A DNA stretch of 64,000 nt from Rhea pennata (Eukaryota > Chordata > Aves > Rheiformes > Rheidae), in assembly GCF_028389875.1 (NCBI RefSeq), contig NC_084669.1, positions 32,774,731-32,838,730 of the forward strand. Reading direction: 5' to 3'. Made by a program: the position numbers and the translations under genes. Numbering within the stretch: the stretch's first letter is position 1; the number at the start of each line of letters is the position of its first letter. Below, one piece after another: positions 12,801-23,922 of this stretch. Under the pieces are notes generated by a model. It was not told where the DNA came from. It did not search any database and saw nothing but the letters and a program-made list of their open reading frames with translations.

Positions 12801-15371
12801 ACTGAAAGGGTCTGTAGTAAATCTGTCCTTCTATTACCACTATTCATTCATTCATATGCAATACTGCTGGGGAAATCAGCTTGTTTGGGAAGATTGTTAA
12901 AGTACAGAAAATACCTTTTCACATATATGAAAATACAGTAATTTAGAAAAATTCACTTAGCTTGACCATCTCTTAACATATGCTACCTACGACACACAAG
13001 AGTCCTGTCTCGTCTATAATAGCAGAACCTGCAATAGCAGAAATAAGAACAGAAACTAGTTCTCTTTTCTGGTATTCATGACTCTGTGATACATTAGGTC
13101 AGTGTTTTTGCACTAAAACATACATGCTCTTTAAACTAGTGACTAGGTGTGAAAAAGGCCTGCTTTGAAAACAGCGTGAAAAACAAAGACTGTAAGAGAT
13201 TACATGTTTCATGCACAAGGTTGAAAATGTACCCTATACAAATCAAAAACACTAACCTATTGAAGGCCTTTGAATTTTTAAATGATGGGAGACCAAAGCA
13301 TTTCTAACAAAAAAATTTAAGTACCATATCTTTTCATGTGCTTTTTTAGTAGTAATTGCAGCTCTTAAATGAGTTGCTATTAAATGAAAATACAGCTAGA
13401 GATTTACACTTGTATTACTTTTAAGCTAGTATGAAAGCATTCCTATGAGCTTCTCAGCGACTCTTACACCATGTATGCTTCTTGCGCTGTGAAAGGAAAG
13501 GAACAGATCTCTCACATAGAGGGCACAGAAAATATGGTACAGTAGCTTATTTGCTTCTTATAGATGTGCATATTAAAGAGCATCAATTCCCTTATTTTAG
13601 TCTTTACTAAGTTCCTTCCATAAGGAGGAACTTCCTCCTTATTTGCAATAGAAAGCTTTTATCATCAAAAAGGTAGAATTTATCCTCTCAAGAAAAACGA
13701 TTTCATATGAGAAAGAAACAAGATTTTCCCCCTATTTTGTACTAGGTCTGCCCAAATCAGCCAGTAATCATTATTATCACTAGGTTTTTATCAATCCCAC
13801 TGTGCAAGTTTTAAAATTCAAATTGAAAGAATAAATATGCTCTGACAGGTGAGAGTTCTTCCCATCCCTTGTCAAAATTTCAAGTGATTTAACTATTCTA
13901 TACCAAAATAAATTACAACAGCACCTTTTATTTGTATTAATCAGTCACAGAAATTTGTATTTGCTATAAAGCACAATATGGGCAGTTACTACAGCAGCTA
14001 GGCAGAGAAAATTAAAATCTGGAAACTAGTATGGTGCTGGCATAGTAGAAAATGGGCTGAGGCTCTTGTCAGAAGAGTGACTGAGAAATAGTTGTGAGCC
14101 GTAAACTTTTGGTCTCCAGAGAGAAGGCTTTTCTTCACTCCTTCTCTTGCAATACCCTTCTGCCTAGTTTTTCTTCAGTAACTATCTTGTTCAGCCTTTT
14201 CCTTCACTTCCTTTCTCAATCAAATTAATTCAGGTCTTAATCCTTTAATGTACATGCATTAATGTCCTTAAATTATGAACAGAGTATGCGCTGAGTATGA
14301 TGGAAGAGTAACCTGCATTCCTGTGCCCATTTACATCCTGAGACCGAAAACAGCTTTCCTGTGGTTTGCCTTTGCCCATTTCTGTTCTGTCTAGTGATAC
14401 AAGTCCCTAACATGAGTGTAACACCAGCATTTCTGCAGCCATATAGTCAAAGAAAGCAACAGCTCTTTATTCAATTCTGCATCACCATTTGAATGTCAGC
14501 TTTCTTTTAAGGAGAGATTTCCTCAGAATCTAGAACTGTATTTTGTCCATTAAGTTACTTAATTGCCTTTGCCCATAGCGATTGCTCTGCTGACAGACAA
14601 TTAAACTTTTTGCCAGATTCAGTATAAAGATAATAGTTTCCATGGTGACCCTCTGAACAGCAGAAGCTAGTGTACAATACCCATGCTTAATATTAAAACA
14701 ACAACAACAAAATAGATCTATGGACTTCCAAAGTAGTGTTTTATTTCCCCAAAACCCTGCTTTTCCTCTTCAAGCAACAACTTCTTACTGAAGAAAAGTT
14801 CCCAGTAAAGTTGTTTTACTTAACGCCACCATTATATATAACTTTCTAGGCTTCAAAGGGAGTTTTTTCTCTTAAACAAAGAGTGAAAAAGAGCCTTTAT
14901 CCACCCTAACTAGCAATTTTATTTCTGGAGCTTAAAAAGTAGTCATCAGTTTATTAATTGACCTTTCCTTTTTCCTGTTGAAACACTTGTGATACTTCAG
15001 GCTAACAACTGCTTTGATTTTAAAGATACCAATGCAAAAAGTTAGTCCCAAAGCCTTAACAACAAAAAAATTATGGTTCCGTTTCTCTGAAAGTTTGATG
15101 TTTCTAGTTTACTCAATTAAAATAATTTGAGATTTTCTGAGGGCAATATTTTCATTGCTCTTTTACCATTGTATTTTTTTATATTATGTATAGTAGAACT
15201 ATTAATGTAATTGTTCTTAAGCCATCTTGACCTAAAACAAAAATGCAGCATCCTCATTCACTTTCCGCATTTGCGGCTGCCTTCAACATAATTCCAAAAG
15301 CACATATAGACCGAAGTATCTATTATAAAGGAAACATTTCATTCTAAGATATATACTGCATCTACACTTAC
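6881..15371 (-). other. SLC16A9: SLC16A9 intron 2 (8.5 kb)
   Basis: AT-rich intronic sequence between coding exons 2 and 3. I see no additional coding exon, no recognised transposable element and no RNA gene. A polypurine/polypyrimidine patch lies at about 10890-10960. Confidence 0.6.
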
Positions 15372-15567
15372 TGGCAAGCAATCCAATTCCATTTGCTAGT
15401 GATCCAACCCAAGCAGTCTTGCCTTTCCCTTCTCCAAAGGCATCCAGCCATTCTAAATACAAGACTCCCACCGCCAGCGGCGATCCATAACACAAGAACT
15501 GAGTAAAAAAGGAAACGACGACAATCACCCAGCCCCAGCCACCATCCGGTGGTTTTCGAAATACCAT
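15372..15567 (-). CDS. SLC16A9: SLC16A9 coding exon 2 (start codon), residues 1-65
   Basis: The start ATG is at 15565-15567. It was chosen because the frame then runs straight into the family signature (PPDGGWGWV, residues 6-14), as in mammalian MCT9. The donor GCCA|GTAAGT follows 15372. The exon encodes the cytosolic N-terminus, helix 1, and the external segment with the [10 protein letters not shown] motif. An upstream in-frame ATG would lie inside the preceding intron, so it is not used. Confidence 0.97.
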
Positions 15568-15600
15568 CTTGTACGATGATCGTAGATGTACACACAGATC
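15568..15600 (-). other. SLC16A9: SLC16A9 5' UTR part of exon 2
   Basis: A strong acceptor (a long T-rich tract ending TTTGCACAG) ends just above 15600. It leaves 33 nt of untranslated sequence before the ATG. The gene must therefore have at least one upstream non-coding exon, presumably in the CpG island. Confidence 0.85.
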
Positions 15601-18600
15601 CTGTGCAAACAAAATAAAAACAAACAGAACAGAGCATTAGAAATACAACTGACCTAGGTTTGCTAGTGAGTTGTACAGAAAGTACACATTTAAACAGCGG
15701 GTATTGCCAATCAGTCTTCAAGCAGTATATGCAACACAGTATACAGCAGTGAAAATAATATTACCATTCCATACTTCTATGTGTTCTGCGCAACACAGGA
15801 ACAGCATATAAGGCATTATTAAGTAAGTCATACATACCTCAGTATTATATTACAGAAAGGGAGAACTTCTCGTTTTCCAAGTGTTAAACAGGCTTTACAA
15901 CAATCTCAGGCATTAATATACATCATTGTTCAACAAGGACCATGTGGCCACTAGCTGTTAAATGCCTTGGCTATCCTGAGTGAATTGTATAGGCTCAAAG
16001 GAGAAGAAATGGCCCAAATATAAAACGACCGCAAAAAAACAAAAAAAAGAAAAAAAAATCACAAATATGAAAATATTAACTTAAGGTCAAGAAAAAAAAT
16101 CCGCATTTAGTTCTGTTCTCATTTCCCAGCAGAGTACCTTACCAGGTTTAACAAGGTATCTGCCATCAGATAGCGTACTCTGGGAGGGGCAGGCCAAAAG
16201 AGAGACACTCACGTTACAGTAGTAGTAACCACTCTGTACTCTTCTCTGTGAAGAAGACGAAGTGTAGAGGAGCGATGTCTCCAAAAATGACTTTGTATGT
16301 AGTAGTAAGTCAGATCAGTTCTAAAAGTATATACGCATGTGGCTTGCATGCCAGGCCATGATGGTGTTACACACACACAGATGCCTGTGCGCACATACAC
16401 ACACATCTCCTATAAGCTGTTTCAGTGTCTGCCTCTATAGAGTTTGCATACGTTATCCAACATTCAGCTACACACCCATCCCTGAACATCATTAGATTTT
16501 TGCCCTGTCCCCAAAATACCATCTACCCCTTTGGATGGCAAGATCGGTCACCTACACAGATGGCTTTCAGTAACTGACTGTCGTGACACTCTCTGAGGAC
16601 TAGTTTGTGAATATAGGGACTGGGACTTACCACATCTAGCAAAGAATTTAGAAGTTTTCTGGCCAAATTGCTTTGGAATTAGGATGATTCCACTCATATA
16701 CTGAGAGTCCCTACGCACCTAAGTTGCCTTCCCTTTCTGTAGTGAGTCAACTGATGATCATAAAACCTATGGTCTGTTCCTGGTTCTGCCACTAAGATAT
16801 GTGATTCTCAACAATTTTGTTTCCTTTACCCTGTAAGATAGAGGCAGATAAGATTTCACCCTGTTTACCTTATGACGTGCTCTCAAGGACTATCTTCACA
16901 CACAACAGCTTACGCATTAACAGTGCTGCAGCAGAAATTCTGCTCTAGGAGACCCCAAGAGGCAAAACAGAAAAAAGAAACAAGTCTCACTGATTTACAG
17001 CCCTGAAGAGACAGTTCTTGAACTTTTTATTGACACGGAAAAAAATGGCTGTTTTATAAAAGTACATGGTGTAAATGAGTAGACAATAACAGAACTTTCA
17101 TTCAAGTTCCCTGTGCTAAGCATGGGCACTTTTTAAGAATTTGTATCGAATACTCACAAAAAGCTTCTGCACAAAGTTTTTAGGAATAGTTACTACAGAG
17201 ACATGAAAAAAGCCAGTTCCAGTTCATAAATGCACCTGAATGTTACCTGGGTACTTACAGAAGATGATCTAGAATCCTTCAGCTCTCTACAAGCATAGCT
17301 TCACGTGGCAATTCTATCTGCAGAAAGAGAGCACAAAGATTTTAGCGAAAGCACTGCTGCAACAGTAGAAACAACCATGAAAAATCAGTATTTTCACACT
17401 AACTTACTTCTTTTTAATATCTGTTCAGAGGAACTTTAAAAGCAATCAAGTTACCTCAGTGGAGAAATACTGACCCCCCCGCAATAAAAAAAAACAGTAA
17501 AATACCAGAAATAGATAGGCATAATTCCAACTCATATTTGTTTAAAAGGTAATCTTTAAAAAAATAAACACATTTTAACTGTTATATTGATTTTCATTAC
17601 ACTGAAGTGCTAACATTCGGCACAAAGACAACAAATTTAATGCAGTTCTGCAATTTTAAACATTTATTGGAAAGGGAAAAAAATTCTAGTCTTAGGTCAC
17701 ATAGTCTTTTCTAATAGAAATACTAAAATACATATATGTCAGGACCAGTTCCTCATCTGCTGCAAGTCTGTGTAGCTTCATGGACTTTAACAGAGCTCTG
17801 CCAACTTGTGCCAGCAAAAAAATCTGACCTTTCACATCCTGAAGTCTCCTACTCTGCGCTGCAGCAATCTTCTGCATATTTCAGTTAAAACGACAGGTTT
17901 TTAGATAGCAAAGATTTTTTTTTCTAAACATATCAAACAATTTGCAATCTGTAATTGCTAAGCACAAACTGAAATTCACCATCCTTTTCCTTGCAGAAAT
18001 CATCCTTGAAATTAAAAACAGATCTGAAAAGTCCCAGAGTTGTTTATTAAGAACAGCCAAGACCTGGTCTTTCTTCTCCTTTTTTTGCAGGTTGCTCCTT
18101 TACCTCATATCACTGGGTATCTACTACCTAAAATGGGGCATAATTTTTAATTTCTGTGAAAGCATTAAGTCCTCCTGAAGAGAGCACAGGAGCCGAAGGT
18201 CCTGTGCGAGGCTCCTGTCCCCTCAGCTATAATACGTGGTTAAAGGTGTCCTAGTGAACCAAGCTGTTGTTATGACCAAAGGTATCAATATACTTTTTTA
18301 TTGGTACATTATTTATTTAACGCTTTCCTGAACAAGGTAAGTTGTAGTATAAAAATTTAGCAGCAAGCACAAGAGTTGACAGTAGGAACCAAATCTTCAC
18401 TACACCCATTACTGCCTGCATGGAGACCTAATCTGTGCATCTGCTTGGTAGGGGTCCAAAGTTTCTTACACTGTTTTCTCTCTCTATTCAGGAAGAAGGA
18501 TACAGACTGTAAAGAAGATACACCAGATCATTAAAAAATAGAACAGCCCTAGTTTTCAAATTTTTTTTTCCTGAGACCAACAAGGAAGGCTTTAACAAGT

Positions 18601-19380
18601 ATGGTCCCTGAAAGATTTCAAGACTTTAATATTTAGGTGGGAATCACTTCACTAATCTTACTGTTTGCACAACCTAAGGATGCTATGCTGGACTTCCAGA
18701 AAATCTACTCACTTCAGAGAAACAGAAGTGGAGAAATAAAGCCTAAGGAATTAGGTATCAACTGGAAGTTTAATGAGACAAAGCTTTCCAGTGAGTGAAT
18801 AAGAATCAGAGGAAGAGGAATGTTTGATTAAAGTCTTCACAAAATACACACAAAAAGAGCTAGGTCTTAGACTAAAGAACAAACTGAACAATAACAGCTG
18901 TAATGTGGAATGATAGCAGTATCCGGCTATTTTCTTAAATACTACCAGTTTTATCACAATGCTAAGCACCTTTGCTATATACGTGAAAAATTAGCCCTAA
19001 AGATGACAGGAGAGCACAAAAAAAATGACCTAAAGAACATGAATATGATAGAGACATTAGCCTTAGGCAGAGAAACTTGTATTAATCTGCAGCAAAGGGA
19101 ATCTTGAGACAGACAGTAGCAAAAAGACTGTTTTCAGTTTGTTTTCTGTGCAACTAGAGCTTTGTTAAGTACGCTGTTTTCTGTGAACAGCACATGGCTG
19201 TGAAGAAAGCCGTTGTCAGCAGAACCAGCGTGTGATTAACACTCGGCTATTCCAGTTTTGCAAGGCACCGGTACAAACTAAGACAGTACCAGCCAAAACT
19301 GTAACATCCTTTGCTTTAAACTGAATTAGATTTCATTTAAGTTTCTAATCATTTCTCAGCCAACGCTTCCAACTGTAACC
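15601..19380 (-). other. SLC16A9: SLC16A9 intron 1 (probable)
   Basis: Lies between the exon 2 acceptor and the CpG island. No coding exon was seen. A short CA-rich stretch occurs at about 16371-16405. The exact 5' end depends on which donor in the island is used. Confidence 0.5.
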
Positions 19381-20530
19381 TCGAGTCAGTGCCACGCTTG
19401 ACCTGCGACACGCGGAGCGCCTGCAGGGCAGCCTCCCGGCGCGAGCATTTCTGAGGCGCCATCCCGCGAAGACCCGCGCATCCCCGCGACCGGGCGCCCA
19501 GGTACGCGCGCTCCAACAGCCCACTTCGGTTACGCCCCACCCCAACGGCTGCCCCAACGGCTGCCCCAACGGCAGGAGCCGCTCGCGCCGCACCGCGCCC
19601 TCGAGCCCCTCCGCGCGCAGCACCGCCCGCGGCGCCCCCCGCCCCCGCCCGCGTCCCGCCGGGCGCCACGCGAGCGCCTCACCGGCGCGCACGGCTCTCC
19701 CGCTCCCACCTGCCCGCAGCGCGGCGCGCACTGCACGGCGCAGCTCCCCGGCACGCGCCACCGCTCCCCTCCGCGCAAAGTCCGCCAGAGCCGCACGGGG
19801 CGGCCGCTCCGCGCTGCCCGCCCCGCGCCCGCCCCCGGCGCCACCCGCCCGCGCTGCGCCGAGCCCCGCGCCCGCGGGAGCGGCCGGCGGGCGCTGCCTC
19901 GCGCCGGCCGCGTGCTCCGCTCGTGGCCGCCGGCGCCGCGCCGCAGGCACCCGGGCGGCGGCGCGGGGCGGCGGGCGCGGCCGGCCGGGCTGAGCCGGCG
20001 CCCGCAGCCCGCCGAGCGGCGCGGCCACAGCGGCGGTTACCTGCGAGCGCGCCGGGGCGGGGGCCCGACGCCGGCGCCGCCCCCGCGGCGAGCCGCGGCA
20101 GCCCCGCATCCCCCGCGCGGCGCGGCCGCAGCGGCGCGGGCGGCCGGCGCCGGTACGAACCGGTTGTGGCGGCGGCGGCGGGGGCGGAGCCGGCGGGGGG
20201 CGGGGGCTGCCCGCGCGCCCGCCCGCCCGCGGCACCGCCCGCGGGGTCCCCGGCCGCGCGCCCGGGGCGCTTCGGCGCGCGGCGGCGGCGGCGGCTCCGC
20301 CCGGGGCGCGGCGCGGCGCAGCCGCTGCGGAGAGTGCGTGCGGGACGGAGCCCTGCCCCGCGGCGAAGGGGCTGCCCGAGGGGACGCGCCCGGCGCAGGG
20401 GCCGCCCCGCGGACACGCGGCACCGCCGCGGCCGCCAGGCCGGAACCTGCCCCCTTTCGGGACAAGAGGAGGAGACGTGACAGAAGGGGATGCGCCTGCC
20501 TTGGGTGAGGCGTACCTGCAGTCCCACCCG
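19380..20530 (-). promoter_or_regulatory. SLC16A9: CpG island, probable SLC16A9 promoter and non-coding first exon
   Basis: About 1.1 kb of extremely GC-rich, CpG-dense sequence flanked abruptly by AT-rich DNA. It is the expected promoter for the gene running leftwards. Three minus-strand donor candidates could end a non-coding exon 1: CAG|GTAACC with the exon ending at 20041, CCG|GTGAGG ending at 19683, and GCAG|GTACGC ending at 20516. A plus-strand CAG|GTACGC near 19500 would also allow a divergent transcript. I see no TATA box, as is usual for such islands. Long open frames here simply reflect the lack of A/T-rich stop codons. Confidence 0.75.
19540..19575. repeat. 12-bp minisatellite, 3 copies, in the CpG island
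   Basis: The unit CCCCAACGGCTG occurs three times head to tail; the third copy differs at one base (CAG for CTG). It lies at the gene-proximal edge of the CpG island. Confidence 0.85.
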
Positions 20531-23050
20531 CATCGCTCTTGCGACTTCTACGAAGCTCGAGAGCAAACGTTGCAGGCTGTAACCAAGCACAGGACATTTC
20601 ACCATCCGAAAAAGGATGAAGAACGTACGTGTCTTCGAAGCAGCTCATTAGGCTACTACCTCCATGAAGCTAGGAGTAAGCAATGGTTTGCCTACGCAGG
20701 AAAAGACGAGCAGGGCTAAGGCATATCAGTTAAAGCACACGCTGAAACACACTGGATCTTTATGCAGAGCAAACGGTCCCAGTCAGAGGCAAACCAGCTT
20801 TAGATCCCCGGTGGTGCAGCACCCGGATAAGCGCTCTCACTCGAGAACTGAAACACACCTTAAATGAACACATAACACACACTGGTCCTCACTTCTAATT
20901 GCTTTTCTTAACCCCTCTGGATGCCCTCCTGCTGAGAAGCCGCCCACTTTTAATCTAACCGCACTTCCCATATGGACACAACGGTCAGGTGCGTATCATA
21001 GCTCTGAGGGGGCAAGTATGCTGGCAAAAGGCAGACCTGTAAAAACAAGTCCCAGGAAAAGGCGAGAGGAAAGAGCAAAACTGAAGACAAGACTCCTCAT
21101 CAAACCCCTTTGCCCTTGGTTTCGTAACGAGCGGCACAGTTCCCTCCAAATCTAGGTTTCTGCTCACTCAGCCTACAGTATTTTGGCAACCACCATATTT
21201 GGCTTAGTTCTCAAATCACTGATTAACCTTCTCATTTCTCCACTTCAGAAACACTCCCTGCAGGACCTTCAGACGCAAGTGAATGATAACGGGGCCACAG
21301 CTGCATCTTTCATAAACATGCTTTCATCCCCTACACAGCTAGAAGAGTTCTTAAGCCCTTACTTTAAAACAGAAAATTAAGGGAAACACCAAACATCATC
21401 TATAAATCCCTTCCTTCTCCAGCCTCTGCAGTTTAAGAAATCAAAGGATAAAGGTACTCACATAGCATTGCCAGGGATGAGAGCAACACCTAAGTAAACA
21501 TTTACCTTGTTTTTGGCATAGCACAGTTGCAGAATGTATAATTCTAGGTCACTTGCAGCTATGTCAGTGATAGTTCCCTGGTTTGTTACAAAAAGTCAGA
21601 TTATTTACAGATCGTCTAGAAACATTCCCTATGATACAGATGGTGGAGCAACACGAGCTCAGGAGAGCGCAGAGGGGACATGTACAGGGTATACGCATCT
21701 AGCCACCCCACCCAGGAAGGGGTCCTTTCATGGCAGTGAATGCAGCTGGTTGTGCTGAAAGCCCCAAAACTCTCTGAAAAGAAATTATCATTGTGGTCAA
21801 AAGGTGGTGCTTACAGAAAGTACATCATCTGCAACACAGAAAAATCTCAAAACGTAAAACAATTCTAAATATTTGGTCATTTACTGTCTTGAAACCTGTG
21901 GTCCAGATCAGGACGCATCCCTCCGTAAATTTGCACTGTCTTGATACAATCTGCGTAGGAGGAGGAACTCTGGAATGGAAAGTCCAAGCTAGGATGTTCA
22001 AAGTTCATTGTCTTCTTAGGTGTTCTGTTAACTTTCTTGTGGAAAATGTTCATTAATGATTGGGGGAAAATGTGAGGAAAGCAACTGGTAGTTTGGTTAG
22101 AGTTTAGTTTAAGCAGATGTATTAGGTATCTGTGCACTTGCAGAGTCTAAAGGACAGAGTCAACTGTCTTCAACAGCCTTAAAAAGCAATACTTCAGCAG
22201 TTATAATTTAACCCTTCCTGCAAGAGGGAGAAAAAGTGAGGCTTGTCAAGTGCTGTTTGACTGCATTAGCCAGGGCCATTACACCTCCTCTCAGATTTGT
22301 GTAAAAGGGAATAAACTGGCTTAGGCTGCAAGAATTCAGATTTCTTCTGAGCTGCCAATACCATACTGCAACCCTCCACGGGGCATCATCACGGCTAAAC
22401 TGACAGGGAACTTACCTGATGTTGTTTTGGAAGTGCAGAAATACTGGCAGGACACCCCTTCCCTGCCCCACTCTGTCTGACTATTGCTGCCAACATAAAA
22501 TGCAGCATCTACAAACTACAATGTCCCCAAAAGGCTCCGTGACATAGGCAGGACCTCAACTAGGTGTTCGGGTGAACTGTATCACCACTTAACCACCGTC
22601 CAGAAAACAATCTGTGTTGTTCTGAAAGCTGCTTTATAAATCATTTTTCTGCATTAGTCTTAAAAAATACTCATATGTGTAAAGTAAAGGTCACATGAAA
22701 ACCCTTTGCAAAACATGTAACAAAATGCAGTAGCCATTTACTTTGTAAAACACAATACATAATAGCTTTTGTTTCTTTTTACATTACTGCAAAAGCTTTT
22801 TGTTCTTACACTATCTATATAGGTAATTAGTACATATAAAGATTAGAGTTAAAAGTTACCTAAAAAAAGGAAAAAAAAAGTAATTTTATCTTGCTGCTTA
22901 TTTTAACATCCTTACTAAGCAATACAATCAACTAACATAGTTGCAAGGACCGTCTTTTAAAGATTTGAAAAGATGACTGGTAGAAGACATTTTGTTACAA
23001 ACTAGGGAATTATCACATTTTTAAGCAAGTGTAGTCCTATGAATCTGTAG
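20531..23050. other. Intergenic interval upstream of SLC16A9
   Basis: The GC-rich shoulder fades by about 20.9 kb into ordinary AT-rich DNA. I found no convincing coding exon, repeat family or RNA gene here. This is where a mammal-like MRLN coding exon might have been expected, and none was seen. Confidence 0.45.
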
Positions 23051-23058
23051 CTTATATT

Positions 23059-23064
23059 TTTATT
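23059..23064 (-). promoter_or_regulatory. Candidate poly(A) signal of the unrecognised gene
   Basis: Minus-strand AATAAA about 205 bases beyond the stop codon at 23269-23271. A short AT-rich 3' UTR ending here would make the 23.4-kb segment a terminal exon. A chance hexamer in AT-rich DNA is also possible. Confidence 0.35.
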
Positions 23065-23268
23065 CTCCAAACCATTGAAGGAGCTATTTGGGTTCATTAA
23101 ATAATGACGTTTTTATGTATTAGGACATTAAAAGAAAAAATCACAGTAAATTAAAGCTATTTTACAAACCAAATACAGTTCAACTAAAATACAATACTGC
23201 ACACGAAATGACAAATAAGTGCTGACAGCATGAACCACATTTGCTAAGAGTGTAGAATGAAAATAGAA

Positions 23269-23416
23269 TTATAGTGCTGCATCTCCAAGCAAAGAAATAT
23301 ATCGGTTCTGTTTTGCCGGAGAATTCACTCTCAACGAAGATACAGTACCTTCTTTATGATGGTAGTATTGGTCTCTCAGGGCTTCTAGGTTTGCCACAAA
23401 TTCACCACGATCAATC
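23269..23416 (-). CDS. Candidate terminal exon of an unrecognised gene
   Basis: After a pyrimidine-rich acceptor (TTTTGTTCTGTACTAG before 23416), one frame is open for 48 codons to TAA. The translation looks strongly protein-like: IDRGEFVANLEALRDQYYHH, then KEGTVSSLRVNSPAKQNRYI and SLLGDAAL. The first part would form a charged helix. The other two frames close within 14 codons of the acceptor. A weaker possibility is an internal exon ending at GAAG|GTACTG. I do not recognise the family. The acceptor itself lies inside a 108-bp tandem duplication. Confidence 0.42.
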
Positions 23417-23624
23417 CTAGTACAGAACAAAAGTGCTATTTTATTGAGACATAGATTTTCTGTGGCCCCTCGCAGAACTAGAAACCAGTTAAGACAATAT
23501 AGGTTATATTAGGATAGATCAATCCTAGTACAGAACAAAAGTGCTATTTTATTGAGACATAGATTTTCTGTGGCCCCTCGCAGAACTAGAAACCAGTTAA
23601 GACAATATATGTTGTATGAGGATA
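23409..23624. repeat. Direct tandem duplication, two 108-bp copies
   Basis: Copy 1 is 23409-23516 and copy 2 is 23517-23624. They are nearly identical except for a few substitutions in the last 25 bases, so the event is recent. The unit contains the acceptor of the candidate terminal exon. The duplicated acceptor in copy 2 is a possible decoy 3' splice site. Confidence 0.95.
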
Positions 23625-23637
23625 GCTCAAAATGCAC

Positions 23638-23722
23638 TTATTGTTTAGGGAAAAGATTCCATTTTCTTTACAGCTTGGAATAGGATTCCTTCCAGAAGAA
23701 AGGCGAAGATCAGAGCTATCTC
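23638..23722 (-). CDS. Candidate exon of the unrecognised gene
   Basis: The acceptor TTTCCTCCTATAG precedes 23722. One frame reads DSSDLRLSSGRNPIPSCKEN followed by GIFSLNN. Its phase (two bases, then a full codon) fits the donor phase of the candidate exon at 25272-25448. The proposed donor AATAA|GTGCAT is weak, but it would leave two bases, exactly what the 23.4-kb exon requires. A second frame is also open here, so the frame is uncertain. Family unknown. Confidence 0.28.
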
Positions 23723-23872
23723 CTATAGGAGGAAATTTCATACAAGTATGGTTACGTTAGAGAATGAAATGCCAGTGAAAATACTGGTATATTAAAAAAA
23801 TTACAATGCATAAATAGAATAGACAATCAATTCACTTTCACAGAAAATTATTTTAATAAGAAAATGAAATAC

Positions 23873-23922
23873 TCCTGCTTTAAATGGCTCATCTCTTTTT
23901 GAGGAAATGGGATCATCCACTG
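23873..23922 (-). CDS. Possible small exon of the unrecognised gene
   Basis: A strong acceptor (ACTTTTAATTTCAG) precedes 23922, and one frame reads VDDPISSKRDEPFKAG before a weak donor GGA|GTATTT. Its 5' phase would fit the exon at 25272-25448. Its 3' phase does not fit the next candidate at 23722, so it could be an alternative exon or a chance match. Confidence 0.18.

Larger units (their letters stand above)
3278..15600 (-). other. SLC16A9: SLC16A9 gene span (coding exons plus part of 5' UTR)
   Basis: Five coding exons at 15372-15567, 6737-6880, 5784-5879, 3777-4685 and 3278-3456 join through GT-AG introns into 1,524 nt, a 507-residue protein. The human protein is about 509. The product is MCT9, a 12-helix major facilitator superfamily carrier in the plasma membrane. 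Human MCT9 has been linked to carnitine efflux and creatine transport rather than proton-lactate symport. Both MCT family signatures are present: the acidic-GGWGW motif at residues 8-13 and [11 protein letters not shown] at 131-141. A hydrophilic loop at about residues 189-302 separates the two six-helix halves, as in the family. Introns 2, 3, 4 and 5 occupy 6881-15371, 5880-6736, 4686-5783 and 3457-3776. No frameshift or premature stop is visible, so the gene looks intact. Confidence 0.97.

Noticed and set aside
19345-20605. Several open frames of 100-308 codons on both strands in the GC-rich island
   Set aside because: They overlap in many frames and read as Arg/Ala/Gly/Pro strings. The length is explained by the scarcity of A/T-containing stop codons in a CpG island, not by coding.
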